Assembly: GCA_902789415.1 (NCBI GenBank)
Contig: CADAOD010000016.1
Span: 1 to 58,666 of the forward strand
Direction: 5' to 3'
DNA length: 58,666 nt
DNA from: an uncultured Prevotellaceae bacterium
GTDB taxonomy: Bacteria > Bacteroidota > Bacteroidia > Bacteroidales > Bacteroidaceae
The notes below the pieces were generated by a model, which was not told the origin of the DNA, made no database searches, and worked only from the letters and a program-made list of their open reading frames with translations. The position numbers were made by a program, and so were the translations under genes. Positions 52,220 to 58,666 of the stretch are shown in pieces. Every line of letters begins with the position of its first letter. Position 1 is the first letter of the stretch.

Positions 52220-53953
52220 TTAGTTTTCTATAGAATCGTTCTTTTGTTCTTTATCTCTCAACTTGGCCATTTCGAGATTGACGTAACGATGAACATGGAA
52301 GAAGTCGCCAAGCTCTAACTTTAAGTAGTCTTCAATATTATGGATCTCTGGTGTAAACAGAATAACTGACTTGCTATGTACATCTACAGTCTTTCCTTCC
52401 TCATCAACCGTATATATAGCCGTAACACTATTGCTAATATTTGAGCTATTGATGACCTGCTTGAGTCTGGAAAACTCATCGCTATCGTAAAGGTCGATGT
52501 GTGCCCAATGCATATCCCAGATATGAATATACTGCATGTCGTTCCTGGCATTCACTATGAAATTCTCACCTTGAAAAGCGAAGTAAATGTGATTATCGTC
52601 TTCTTCCTCGCCAAACTCATACTGGCAACCGATCTTTGTGAGAGTCTCTAAGAACAGATCTCTTGTTCCTATCTTTTCTCCTGAATCCATGTTCTCCAGA
52701 TAGTATTCCATCTCTTCTTCTTCAGTTTTATGCTGATTTTTATATTCGGCTTTTTCCATATCTTTTTCTATATCCTTTATTTTATTTTCAAACATTGGTA
52801 CTTTATGATAGATGTTGAGTGCCATAGAGAAATATTCACAGGCTTTTTCATAATCGTCGAGTTCGAAGTATATCAATCCTAAACTATGGTATGAGTCAGC
52901 TGTGTCAATATGTTCCTTGCCCAATAGCTTTTCAATGACATGCATGCTCTTTTCGCTATAGGCTATAGCCTCATTGTTTTCTCCTAATGTGTATTTCAAC
53001 CATCCTAACGCGTTATAACATAAGGCCGTTTGGAGGTTATCGCATCCATAAACCTTTTCAAAAATAGACAATGCCTTATACTCATAATCAGATGCGTTAG
53101 ATTTAATGCCCAAACCCAAGCCAAGATATCCTCTACCTAGATATGCAAGTGCTGTATCTGGATGGTTTACGCCCACAACATTCTCTAAAACGGTGACGGC
53201 TTTACAAAAATAGTGTATGGCTTCCTTGGGCTCTGATAGTTGAAGGTAAGTTATTCCCAGGCAATAGTAAGCGATACCTGTCTTGTGGTTGTCTTCTCCT
53301 AATGACTTTTCGTAAATATCCCTCGCTTTGGTATAGAACTCCAATGCCTGAGAGAAGTCATCGTGTCTAAAACCGAGATAACTGACATTCACATAAGAAT
53401 CGGCCATATCAGGATGATCTCTTCCAACAACTTCTTCACGAATAGCCTTAGCCTTGAATATGTATTCTGAAGCTTTATCATAGTCGCCCAGATTGTAATA
53501 AACAAGAGCTATGTTATTGTAAGATTCTGCAGTCTGTGCATGTTTCTCGCCCAACAACTTTTGGCGTATCTCCAATGCCTTTCGTTGATATTCAAATGCT
53601 ACAGGAAAGTTACACAGATTCCTGTATATCTCTCCAATGTCATGATAGGCCGTTGCTGTGTCAGGGTGTTCCTGTCCATATAATGACTCTCGCAAGTCGA
53701 TTAATTGCAGATATTTTGGTATAGATTCTTTATACATACCATATTCAGCATAAAACCTTGAAGAATCTGTAAGTAACGACTCGTATGCTTTTTGTTCCAG
53801 TGAACCTTCCGCTGCCAGCTTCTCTGCTTGCAAGTAGATATCGGTTGTTCTCTGTATTCGTTCTTCGATTGGAACAGCAGTATCGTTTATTATGTCTTGG
53901 GCTTCTGACTGTAAAGTCTTAATATGCTTTTTGATATCTTTTTTATTTCCCAT
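52220..53953 (-). CDS. TPR protein with C-terminal YbjN-like domain
   Basis: The 577-residue protein has about seven 42-residue kinesin-light-chain-type TPRs from residue 70 to 370 (repeated GxxHPDTAxxYxxLG: YGQEHPDTATAYHDIGEIYR, NYGVNHPDTALAYLGRGY-like units). An acidic helix precedes a C-terminal domain (about 430-560) beginning GTRDLFLETLTKIGCQYEFG. That domain also occurs twice in the 56796 protein. It resembles YbjN-type domains. The TPRs suggest a scaffold or sensor; the next gene downstream starts within 4 bp. Confidence 0.8.
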   Translation of the reverse strand: MGNKKDIKKHIKTLQSEAQDIINDTAVPIEERIQRTTDIYLQAEKLAAEGSLEQKAYESLLTDSSRFYAEYGMYKESIPKYLQLIDLRESLYGQEHPDTATAYHDIGEIYRNLCNFPVAFEYQRKALEIRQKLLGEKHAQTAESYNNIALVYYNLGDYDKASEYIFKAKAIREEVVGRDHPDMADSYVNVSYLGFRHDDFSQALEFYTKARDIYEKSLGEDNHKTGIAYYCLGITYLQLSEPKEAIHYFCKAVTVLENVVGVNHPDTALAYLGRGYLGLGLGIKSNASDYEYKALSIFEKVYGCDNLQTALCYNALGWLKYTLGENNEAIAYSEKSMHVIEKLLGKEHIDTADSYHSLGLIYFELDDYEKACEYFSMALNIYHKVPMFENKIKDIEKDMEKAEYKNQHKTEEEEMEYYLENMDSGEKIGTRDLFLETLTKIGCQYEFGEEEDDNHIYFAFQGENFIVNARNDMQYIHIWDMHWAHIDLYDSDEFSRLKQVINSSNISNSVTAIYTVDEEGKTVDVHSKSVILFTPEIHNIEDYLKLELGDFFHVHRYVNLEMAKLRDKEQKNDSIEN

Positions 53954-53971
53954 ACGATTGTTTTTAATACT

Positions 53972-54364
53972 CTACCAATGATATTTTTTGATGAGTTGTT
54001 TGAACACAGGTTCATCTGTTATAGATGCAAAGAGTAAGGCGCAAGTGCGGATTTTTAGTACACCTAATTTGCTAAATACTTCGTAAACAGGTTTATCGCT
54101 ATCCAATAGTACTTGAAAGGCCTTGATTAGTCTTTCTCTGAGTATAGGATGCTCAATGTAAGCCTTTGCCTCTTCACGACCGTTGAGACCATAAAAGTCT
54201 GTTAGCTGACTAGTGCCTGACCTTTTCAGCTGAGGATAGACATATCGAACCCAACATTCGAAAGAGGGCTTACCTTCTTGGATTTCTCTGAGGGCTTGCT
54301 CATACAATGTATTATTACCCCTCTTACCGTCCTGTGCTGTCAAGAATCGTTGTAAATCTTCCAT
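53972..54364 (-). CDS. DUF1810 family protein (second copy)
   Basis: The 130-residue protein matches DUF1810: LQRFLTAQDGKRGNNTLYEQ, ALREIQEGKPSFECWVRYVY, QLKRSGTSQLTDFYGLNGRE and EAKAYIEHPILRERLIKAFQ. It is clearly related to the 51122 copy but has ECWVRYVYPQ instead of HWIWYVFPQ, so part of the conserved His-Trp segment is lost. It lies within the leftward operon, with a few bases between it and its neighbours. Confidence 0.8.
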   Translation of the reverse strand: MEDLQRFLTAQDGKRGNNTLYEQALREIQEGKPSFECWVRYVYPQLKRSGTSQLTDFYGLNGREEAKAYIEHPILRERLIKAFQVLLDSDKPVYEVFSKLGVLKIRTCALLFASITDEPVFKQLIKKYHW

Positions 54365-54372
54365 CTTACTAT

Positions 54373-54606
54373 CTAATTATCGGATAATAAAGAACAGTGT
54401 TTCCTCACGCACCAGGCCGAGCGGGATTTCTCAGCCCATTGACAGATAGTTTCAGACCTGCGTCCGAAGTACTCCAAGAATCGTATTCTAAGTGGCAGAT
54501 AGAGCAAGACGCCTTCGTCCGTTTCAAACAATTGGTCGTCATTAGAATGACCAATCCAGAAAAGATAGTACTTCCACTTAATTTCGTCTATTATTTTGCT
54601 TATCAT
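54373..54606 (-). CDS. Small hypothetical protein, 77 aa
   Basis: The frame starts at the base next to the upstream stop (54608) and ends 9 bp before the next gene, so it fills the operon exactly. The protein has an aromatic N-terminal helix (IIDEIKWKYYLFWIG), an acidic middle and a basic Cys-containing C-terminus (EKSRSAWCVRKHCSLL). No family is recognised. Operon position is the main support. Confidence 0.5.
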   Translation of the reverse strand: MISKIIDEIKWKYYLFWIGHSNDDQLFETDEGVLLYLPLRIRFLEYFGRRSETICQWAEKSRSAWCVRKHCSLLSDN

Positions 54607-54607
54607 A

Positions 54608-55165
54608 TTATTCTGGGAAATTTCCTTCGATATATGCTTTAATTAATGATGCGTGCGAGAGGGCTTTCTTGGGATTGTTAACATCTGGGTTAGTGTTGTA
54701 GTCGAGCAATACCACAGGTTTGTTCTTAGAAATGATTCGGATGGCAGTGACCAGTTTCTTGAGTTTGTTTTCAAGTAACCACTTGTAACATGGCAGGTAA
54801 ATCTTTTTGCGAGCCTCAATGTAGCCCAAAAGTTCTTCGCCATGCACACCCTTGCGATGTCCGAGGCAGATGCCATACTTTCTTGTAGTGCGTTTAAGGT
54901 TCTTCATTTCACGCTTCGAGAAGAAGCTTGTATCAATATCGGCATCCTCGAAAACCTTTAGACCTTGCCATATACCTTCTACAGAAACTGAAACCAAACC
55001 TTCTGTAAAAGGAACAGGAACACCACCAATTGGATAGAAGGGACTAAACATGACGAATTCATCAACTGCATGACTCGTCACGTCGATGATCATCGCGTCA
55101 GGATATTGTTCCTTCAGCGCTTCAGGCTTTTTTCTCTTTGACTCGATGATAATCATAGGCTTCAT
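54608..55165 (-). CDS. NADAR-like protein (DUF6939-type)
   Basis: The 185-residue protein starts at MKPMIIIESKRKK (55165), because the -7 box TAACTTTG at 55180-55187 lies upstream. The segment FVMFSPFYPIGGVPVPFT, then SVSVEGIWQGLKVFEDADI, resembles NADAR/YbiA folds (a SPFYP / S-E-x-x-x-Q-x-x-K pattern), which process riboflavin intermediates or ADP-ribosyl bases. It also resembles DUF6939 proteins as I remember them; the assignment is by eye. It leads the leftward operon. Confidence 0.6.
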   Translation of the reverse strand: MKPMIIIESKRKKPEALKEQYPDAMIIDVTSHAVDEFVMFSPFYPIGGVPVPFTEGLVSVSVEGIWQGLKVFEDADIDTSFFSKREMKNLKRTTRKYGICLGHRKGVHGEELLGYIEARKKIYLPCYKWLLENKLKKLVTAIRIISKNKPVVLLDYNTNPDVNNPKKALSHASLIKAYIEGNFPE

Positions 55166-55179
55166 TTTTGATTCTGAAG

Positions 55180-55187
55180 CAAAGTTA
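55180..55187 (-). promoter_or_regulatory. Promoter -7 box of the leftward ADP-ribose-type operon
   Basis: TAACTTTG on the minus strand, 14 bp before the ATG at 55165, giving a very short leader. No -33 TTTG is seen at the expected place. Confidence 0.6.
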
Positions 55188-55297
55188 CCATTTTTCTCCG
55201 AATAAACATTAATTTTCATCATAAATCACCTTTTTTTATTATTTTTACCCAACATCGGGCATTATATATTGCCATAAAATAGAAAAAAGTAATCAGT

Positions 55298-55370
55298 TGC
55301 GTAAAAATTACGCATAAAAACTTGCAAGTATAAAATATTTATTGTACTTTTGCAGCGTAAAATTTACGCA
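55298..55370 (+). promoter_or_regulatory. Promoter framed by two palindromic operators
   Basis: TGCGTAA-AAA-TTACGCA (55298-55314) and GCGTAA-AAT-TTACGC (55355-55369) flank a promoter with TTGC (55322-55325), 19 bp, and TACTTTTG (55345-55352). The second palindrome covers the likely transcription start, a typical repressor position. The promoter serves the sigma-like, Nudix and YbjN-like genes. Confidence 0.7.
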
Positions 55371-55386
55371 ATAACTAAAAGGAGGT

Positions 55387-56046
55387 ATGATTAAGATTAT
55401 TAAAGTCAGTGGTTTTGAAGTAGTTGAGAAGCTATCTCTTGCTGATGAAAAGAGAGGGCTTCTGGGTGTTAGTAGCCTTATATATAATAAGGTGGTAGAT
55501 GGTGAGAGAGAAAATGTGTTGATGAGGTTGATGGGTAAATTTAAAAGTTTAAGGTTTGAAGATTTGGAAGAGATTTATGATGATGGATGCTTGGTGTTGT
55601 GGGAAAAGATGAGAGATAAGGAGTTTGAGTTGAGAGAAAAGAGCTTGGTGGGTTATCTGGTAAGGATTTGTAGAAACATCGGGATGCATTACCTGAGGAA
55701 AGTGAATGAGGATGTAGAGAGTCTGGATAGGATATTTGAGAGAGGATTTGAGATGAGAGATGAATATGAGAGCGGTATTGGGGAGATGTTTGATGTGATG
55801 GATGAGAAAGGAAATGAGAATGAGATATTTGAGAGACTGGATGTGGCTTGGAAAAAGCTGAAGAAGGTTGACCAGATGATTCTGGAGAGTTATTACGTGG
55901 ATGGATGCAGAATGGAGGAGATTGCAAGAAGAATTGGATATAGGAATGGAAATAGCGTGAAGAGTAAGAAAAATAAGGTTCTAAGAAAAATGATGGAAAT
56001 GATGCAGGAGGAGGCGGATTTTAAGGATCTGCCAAATGCTGCTTAA
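55387..56046 (+). CDS. Divergent sigma-70-like protein
   Basis: The 219-residue protein has a region-2-like segment (FEDLEEIYDDGCLVLWEKMR then YLVRICRNIGMHYL) and a C-terminal HTH (KKVDQMILESYYVDGCRMEE then IARRIGYRNGNSVKSKKNKV). It is longer than most ECF sigmas because of an acidic linker. The sense strand is strikingly purine-rich (runs of gaga/gatgag), unlike its neighbours, and AAAGGAGGT lies just before the ATG, a rare strong SD for Bacteroidota. It could drive the promoters here or control a mobile module. Confidence 0.7.
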   Translation: MIKIIKVSGFEVVEKLSLADEKRGLLGVSSLIYNKVVDGERENVLMRLMGKFKSLRFEDLEEIYDDGCLVLWEKMRDKEFELREKSLVGYLVRICRNIGMHYLRKVNEDVESLDRIFERGFEMRDEYESGIGEMFDVMDEKGNENEIFERLDVAWKKLKKVDQMILESYYVDGCRMEEIARRIGYRNGNSVKSKKNKVLRKMMEMMQEEADFKDLPNAA

Positions 56047-56058
56047 AATATTTAGAGT

Positions 56059-56751
56059 ATGGAAGAGTATAAGTATCACTATCAGTACCCGCACCCATGT
56101 GTAACTACGGATTGCGTGATTTTCGGATTCGACGGAACAAAACTTAATGTATTGTTGATAGAACGCGGTATTGACCCCTTCAAGGGAAGATGGGCCTTCC
56201 CAGGGGGATTCTTGAAAATGGATGAGACAGCACTTCAAGGCGCCAAGCGCGAACTGTTTGAAGAGACAGGTCTGAAGGATTGTTATATACATCAGTTTCA
56301 CGCTTTCTCTGGCGTGGATCGTGACCCTCGTGAACGTGTTATTACCATCGCGTATTTCGCTCTGGTACGTATCAGTGAGGTAAAAGCGGGTGACGATGCT
56401 GCAAAGGCTCAATGGTTCCCGCTCGACAAGGTGCCATCGTTGGCTTTTGACCATGACCAGATTCTGCGCGAGGCTACTAACGAGCTTCGTAGACAGATAC
56501 ACTTCGAACCGATTGGCTTTGAATTGTTGCCTGAGAAGTTTACGATGACACAGCTACAACATCTATACGAGGCCATCCTCAGCGTAAAGTTCGATCGTAG
56601 AAACTTCAGCAATAAAATGTTGAAACTCGGTATTCTTACACAGCTCGACGAAACACAACCTATGCCTAACAAAAAAGTGGCATTCCTCTATAAATTCAAT
56701 CCGGAAAGCTACAACGAAATGAAAGAAAAAGGCTTCCGTTTGGAGTTTTAA
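56059..56751 (+). CDS. NrtR-like Nudix transcriptional regulator
   Basis: The 230-residue protein has a Nudix domain with an intact Nudix box (G50-L72: GGFLKMDETALQGAKRELFE then ETGL) and a C-terminal winged helix (about 150-225, FTMTQLQHLYEAIL; RNFSNKMLKLGIL; KVAFLYKFN). NrtR proteins regulate NAD or sugar genes and bind ADP-ribose or related ligands; the intact box means it may also hydrolyse a nucleotide. It follows the sigma-like gene by 12 bp and precedes the YbjN-like gene. Confidence 0.85.
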   Translation: MEEYKYHYQYPHPCVTTDCVIFGFDGTKLNVLLIERGIDPFKGRWAFPGGFLKMDETALQGAKRELFEETGLKDCYIHQFHAFSGVDRDPRERVITIAYFALVRISEVKAGDDAAKAQWFPLDKVPSLAFDHDQILREATNELRRQIHFEPIGFELLPEKFTMTQLQHLYEAILSVKFDRRNFSNKMLKLGILTQLDETQPMPNKKVAFLYKFNPESYNEMKEKGFRLEF

Positions 56752-56795
56752 ACTATTCATTAAATCAAACTAAGATAAGTAAAAAGGAGGACAAT

Positions 56796-57737
56796 ATGGA
56801 AGAAAACAAGAGATTAGAAGATACGCAGATTGCAGCAATGGGAGCTAGGGAACTCTTTCTCAAAACGCTCACGAAGATGGGCATAAAATATAGTAGTTCT
56901 TCAGCTGAAGATTTCATCTGGTTTGATTACCAGAACGTGGATCTTGAAGCGGAAGAAGACAAGGAAGACAGGTACATAACTCTTGAGTATATGTATCCGA
57001 AGGATCTTGACAATGCAGAGGAAGCAGCGAAGATGCGTAGGATTATTAACAAAGTGAACACAAAGAGCAACGTGGTTATCTCGTGTACGGTTAAATTCAC
57101 TTATTTCCGCAGGAAGATTCTATTTATTGAGGAGATTCCAAATATCGAGGATTATCTAAGGGCTGAAATGCAAGAGTTGATTCGTGCTTATGAAATGGTG
57201 AACGAAGAGTTACAGAAAGAGCTGAGCAAAGACAATAATACTGGAGAGAGCGATTCATATGATATTTTCTCTACCCAGACAAAAGATTTGTTCATCAAGA
57301 CGATAACTGAGATGGGCTGTGATTATGAAAAATGGGAGAACGACACCAAGTGTTTTGAAAGCATCGTGTTTAACTACCAGACAGAGAAGTATCGTGCAAC
57401 CTTTTTCGAGCACTCAAGGAAGGTGCTGATAGAATTGCACTATAGCTTACACAGCGTGGAACTAAGTGATTTGAGCGGGATGAACCAATTGCGTAAGCTG
57501 ATAAACCAAGCTAATCAGGAACACGATGCCAGCACTTATTATACAATCGATCGCGAAGCTAACAAGATGTATGCCGAAGCCAGTCATACTGTGCCCTTCA
57601 TGGCAGAAATACCCAATTTACTTACTTATCTTCATTCCATACTGAACGACCTCTATTTGGTGCGGATGGACATTAAATGCGAAATGGAAACTGATGAGAT
57701 TGAAGAACAATGGATTATGGATCGAGAGGCCAATTAA
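56796..57737 (+). CDS. Protein with two YbjN-like domains
   Basis: The 313-residue protein consists of two tandem domains: RELFLKTLTKMGIKYSSSSA with IPNIEDYLRAEM (about 20-135), and KDLFIKTITEMGCDYEKWEN with IPNLLTYLHSIL (about 160-295). Each matches the C-terminal domain of the TPR protein at 52220. It resembles YbjN, a fold related to type III secretion chaperones. An AAGGAGGACAAT leader gives a strong SD. It is last in the rightward operon. The 3' end abuts the decayed HEPN fragment. Confidence 0.7.
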   Translation: MEENKRLEDTQIAAMGARELFLKTLTKMGIKYSSSSAEDFIWFDYQNVDLEAEEDKEDRYITLEYMYPKDLDNAEEAAKMRRIINKVNTKSNVVISCTVKFTYFRRKILFIEEIPNIEDYLRAEMQELIRAYEMVNEELQKELSKDNNTGESDSYDIFSTQTKDLFIKTITEMGCDYEKWENDTKCFESIVFNYQTEKYRATFFEHSRKVLIELHYSLHSVELSDLSGMNQLRKLINQANQEHDASTYYTIDREANKMYAEASHTVPFMAEIPNLLTYLHSILNDLYLVRMDIKCEMETDEIEEQWIMDREAN

Positions 57738-57750
57738 ACATAAAAAACCT

Positions 57751-57816
57751 AGCAGCTCTTTCAAGCCTGTACTGTACAAGCGCATCGCGGCTTTGGGCAT
57801 CAAGAGTTTCGTTCAT
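57751..57816 (-). pseudogene. Truncated HEPN-domain toxin (N-terminal fragment)
   Basis: From ATG 57816 the frame reads MNETLDAQSRDALVQYRLER AA, typical of the first helix of HEPN proteins, and then loses the match and runs into the 3' end of the 56796 gene. The RNase motif (R-x4-6-H) is not present. The ATG overlaps the upstream stop by 4 bp, as in MNT-HEPN operons. Confidence 0.6.
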
Positions 57817-57962
57817 AACGTAATTCCTTCGTTCATTACATTAATATAAAAGGGTGTTTTAAATGGGCGATTCTCCCATAGCTTGCGAAGCATAATCATA
57901 GGACTAATAAGAACACCAGTGCTGAGTTCGAGATCGTACAGATTAAACAACAAACGAAGCAA
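57813..57962 (-). pseudogene. MNT nucleotidyltransferase antitoxin, C-terminal fragment
   Basis: The frame ends in NLYDLELSTGVLISPMIMLR, KLWENRPFKTPFYINVMNEG and ITL, matching the C-terminal helices of MntA-type nucleotidyltransferases (L-E-L ... W ... T-P-x-Y-x-N-x-x-x-E-G-I). The catalytic GSxxxG and DxD parts are missing upstream. It overlaps the HEPN fragment as ATGA. The module is dead, cut on both sides. Confidence 0.55.
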
Positions 57963-58056
57963 ACAACTGTTAATCATGTTAATATACCATAAATACCATG
58001 TAGCTAATCCGTCATTACCGGTCAATTTGTTTTTTGAGTTTCGTAATTTTGCAACT

Positions 58057-58199
58057 GCGTTGTCGAAGCAGCGCCGTTTGTTAGGGGGGAGGGTACCACC
58101 GGAGATAGTACCCCCGGGGATGGCCCCGGACAAGGGGCCTAAGAGGGGTACACGCCAATCTCCGGTGGTACCCTCCCCCCTAACAAACGGCCCCAACGC
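58057..58199. repeat. Very large perfect inverted repeat (34-bp arms)
   Basis: Arms 58073-58106 (GCCGTTTGTTAGGGGGG..., ends CCGGAGAT) and 58158-58191 are perfect reverse complements over 34 bp. Outside them GCGTTG (58057-58062) and CAACGC (58194-58199) pair again. Inside, GTACCCC/GGGGTAC and GGCCCC/GGGGCC add nested stems. GC content is far above the surroundings. It could be a MITE-like element, a structured RNA or a cruciform site. No target duplication is clear. Confidence 0.85.
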
Positions 58200-58206
58200 G
58201 AGAAAC

Positions 58207-58294
58207 AACTTAATTGCGCCCGAAAAGTAACTTGTTTTTGTACAAAAATCAACTTGATTATTACCAAAAAGCAAGTTAATTACTAAACAAAATC
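58207..58294. repeat. 22-bp-period repeat array
   Basis: AACTT starts at 58207, 58229 and 58251, and AAGTT at 58273: four units exactly 22 bp apart. Between the seeds the sequence varies, with A-rich unit ends (AAAAATC, AAAAAGC, AAAATC). It is not coding. Confidence 0.6.
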
Positions 58295-58308
58295 AATACA
58301 ACAAAAAA

Positions 58309-58334
58309 TCGCAACAGAATGGAATCTGCTGCGA
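58309..58334. terminator. Bidirectional terminator hairpin
   Basis: TCGCAACAGA (58309-58318) and TCTGCTGCGA (58325-58334) form a stem with one mismatch. A runs precede it and TTTTTATA follows, so it can end transcripts from both sides, mainly the acyl-CoA dehydrogenase transcript. Confidence 0.7.
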
Positions 58335-58361
58335 CTTTTTATATAAACTCAATTTTGACGC

Positions 58362-58417
58362 TGAATTAATTCAGGAAGGGCATTGAGTTAATTCAATGCT
58401 AGTTTTGAATTAATTCA
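58362..58417. repeat. Three TGARTTAATTCA sites at exact 22-bp period
   Basis: TGAATTAATTCA (58362-58373), TGAGTTAATTCA (58384-58395) and TGAATTAATTCA (58406-58417); two are perfect 12-bp palindromes. The period equals that of the array at 58207 and of the palindromes in tolC. Confidence 0.8.
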
Positions 58418-58432
58418 CGGTTTTTGAGTAGA

Positions 58433-58666
58433 TTACTCAGCTACCTCTTCGTCGTTTGCACGGAAGTTCTCGAGGTCCTCAACCTGGAAGGCCTTGATGT
58501 AAGCGGCCTTACCAAGGATATCCTCCTCGGCCATGCGAACATATACGTTAGCGCTCTTAGCGAACAGCTCAGGTGCCTTAGCAGCATCGCGGAGGATGAG
58601 CAGACACATCACGAGCTCGGCTGTCATGTCGTAGAGACGACGAGCCAGGAAGTCGTGAGCATCCTG
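58433..58666 (-). CDS. Acyl-CoA dehydrogenase, C-terminal part
   Basis: Only the last 77 codons are in the window. The frame is open from base 58666 (QDAHDFLARRLYDMTAELVM) through DAAKAPELFAKSANVYVRMA to FQVEDLENFRANDEEVAE. This resembles the C-terminal helical extension of Bacteroidales acyl-CoA dehydrogenases that are usually encoded near etfB and etfA; those partners would lie outside. The catalytic glutamate and FAD sites are not in view, so the assignment rests on the tail only. Confidence 0.6.
   Translation of the reverse strand, partial: QDAHDFLARRLYDMTAELVMCLLILRDAAKAPELFAKSANVYVRMAEEDILGKAAYIKAFQVEDLENFRANDEEVAE

Noticed and set aside
57813-58274. 153-codon minus-strand frame crossing the large inverted repeat
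   Set aside because: Only its last 49 residues resemble a protein family (MNT); the upstream part is translated hairpin and intergenic DNA, so it is not one gene.
58207-58417. CRISPR array
   Set aside because: The repeats are only 5-12 bp with a 22-bp period; there are no long direct repeats, no spacers and no cas genes.
57738-58432. Functional gene in the 700-bp gap
   Set aside because: Only decayed MNT/HEPN fragments, the inverted repeat, 22-bp arrays and a terminator are seen; no intact frame with family support.
1-58666. tRNA or rRNA genes
   Set aside because: No cloverleaf or rRNA-like conserved block was found by eye; a covariance-model search would be decisive.

Overview
The window looks like a chromosomal segment of a Bacteroidota species, most likely Bacteroidales and Prevotella-like. 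The promoters carry the Bacteroidota -7 box TAnnTTTG, often with TTTG about 19-20 bp upstream, and most genes lack a strong Shine-Dalgarno sequence. The gene content (DUF3822 next to rsmD, a DUF6108-like protein behind an ECF sigma factor, GG-Bacteroidales radical-SAM genes, OMP_b-brl barrels) also fits. Genus assignment is inference.

Region 1 (1-14.9 kb) is an envelope and efflux region. On the minus strand lie two MacB/FtsX-type permease genes, both disrupted (a 1-base frameshift near 1080, and a deletion plus frameshift near 10555). With them are a TolC-HlyD pair, a TonB-plug outer-membrane barrel, an ECF sigma/anti-sigma-like/DUF6108 operon, a membrane-bound winged-helix regulator and a small barrel. 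A Fis-type response regulator and its kinase diverge from tolC. A long operator between them recurs, with the same orientation and spacing, before the first permease gene. A second operator (CTGACA at 11-bp steps) precedes two genes near the membrane-bound regulator.

Region 2 (14.8-29.3 kb) is mostly housekeeping: an SF1 helicase, DUF3822, rsmD, cardiolipin synthase, dnaG, nadB, a carboxypeptidase-regulatory-domain protein, a PBP4-type peptidase, serB, mutY, a C-GCAxxG-C-C protein, then a macrodomain-like gene and a Fic gene under one symmetric divergent promoter.

Region 3 (29.3-38.1 kb, all minus) holds a divergent stand-alone ftsZ, dnaB with a single-domain WYL gene, a PIF1-like helicase and several unknown small genes, including one with exact 18-residue helical repeats.

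Region 4 (38.2-50.4 kb) is visibly AT-richer and accessory. A compact four-gene operon encodes TIR-vWA, RyR-receiver-like, TIR-membrane and WYL proteins, a strong candidate for an undescribed conflict or defence system. It is followed by a GG-Bacteroidales-type RiPP cluster (precursor, radical SAM maturase, pseudo-rSAM) and an M16 peptidase flanked by two paralogous proteins.

Region 5 (50.5-58.7 kb) has two divergent operons rich in families that look linked to ADP-ribose/NAD chemistry: two DUF1810 proteins, a macrodomain-like protein and a NADAR-like protein on one side, and a sigma-like protein and an NrtR-like Nudix regulator on the other. Both operons also carry a shared YbjN-like domain. 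The right end holds a decayed MNT/HEPN toxin-antitoxin remnant, a very large perfect inverted repeat, two arrays with 22-bp period, and the 3' end of an acyl-CoA dehydrogenase gene.
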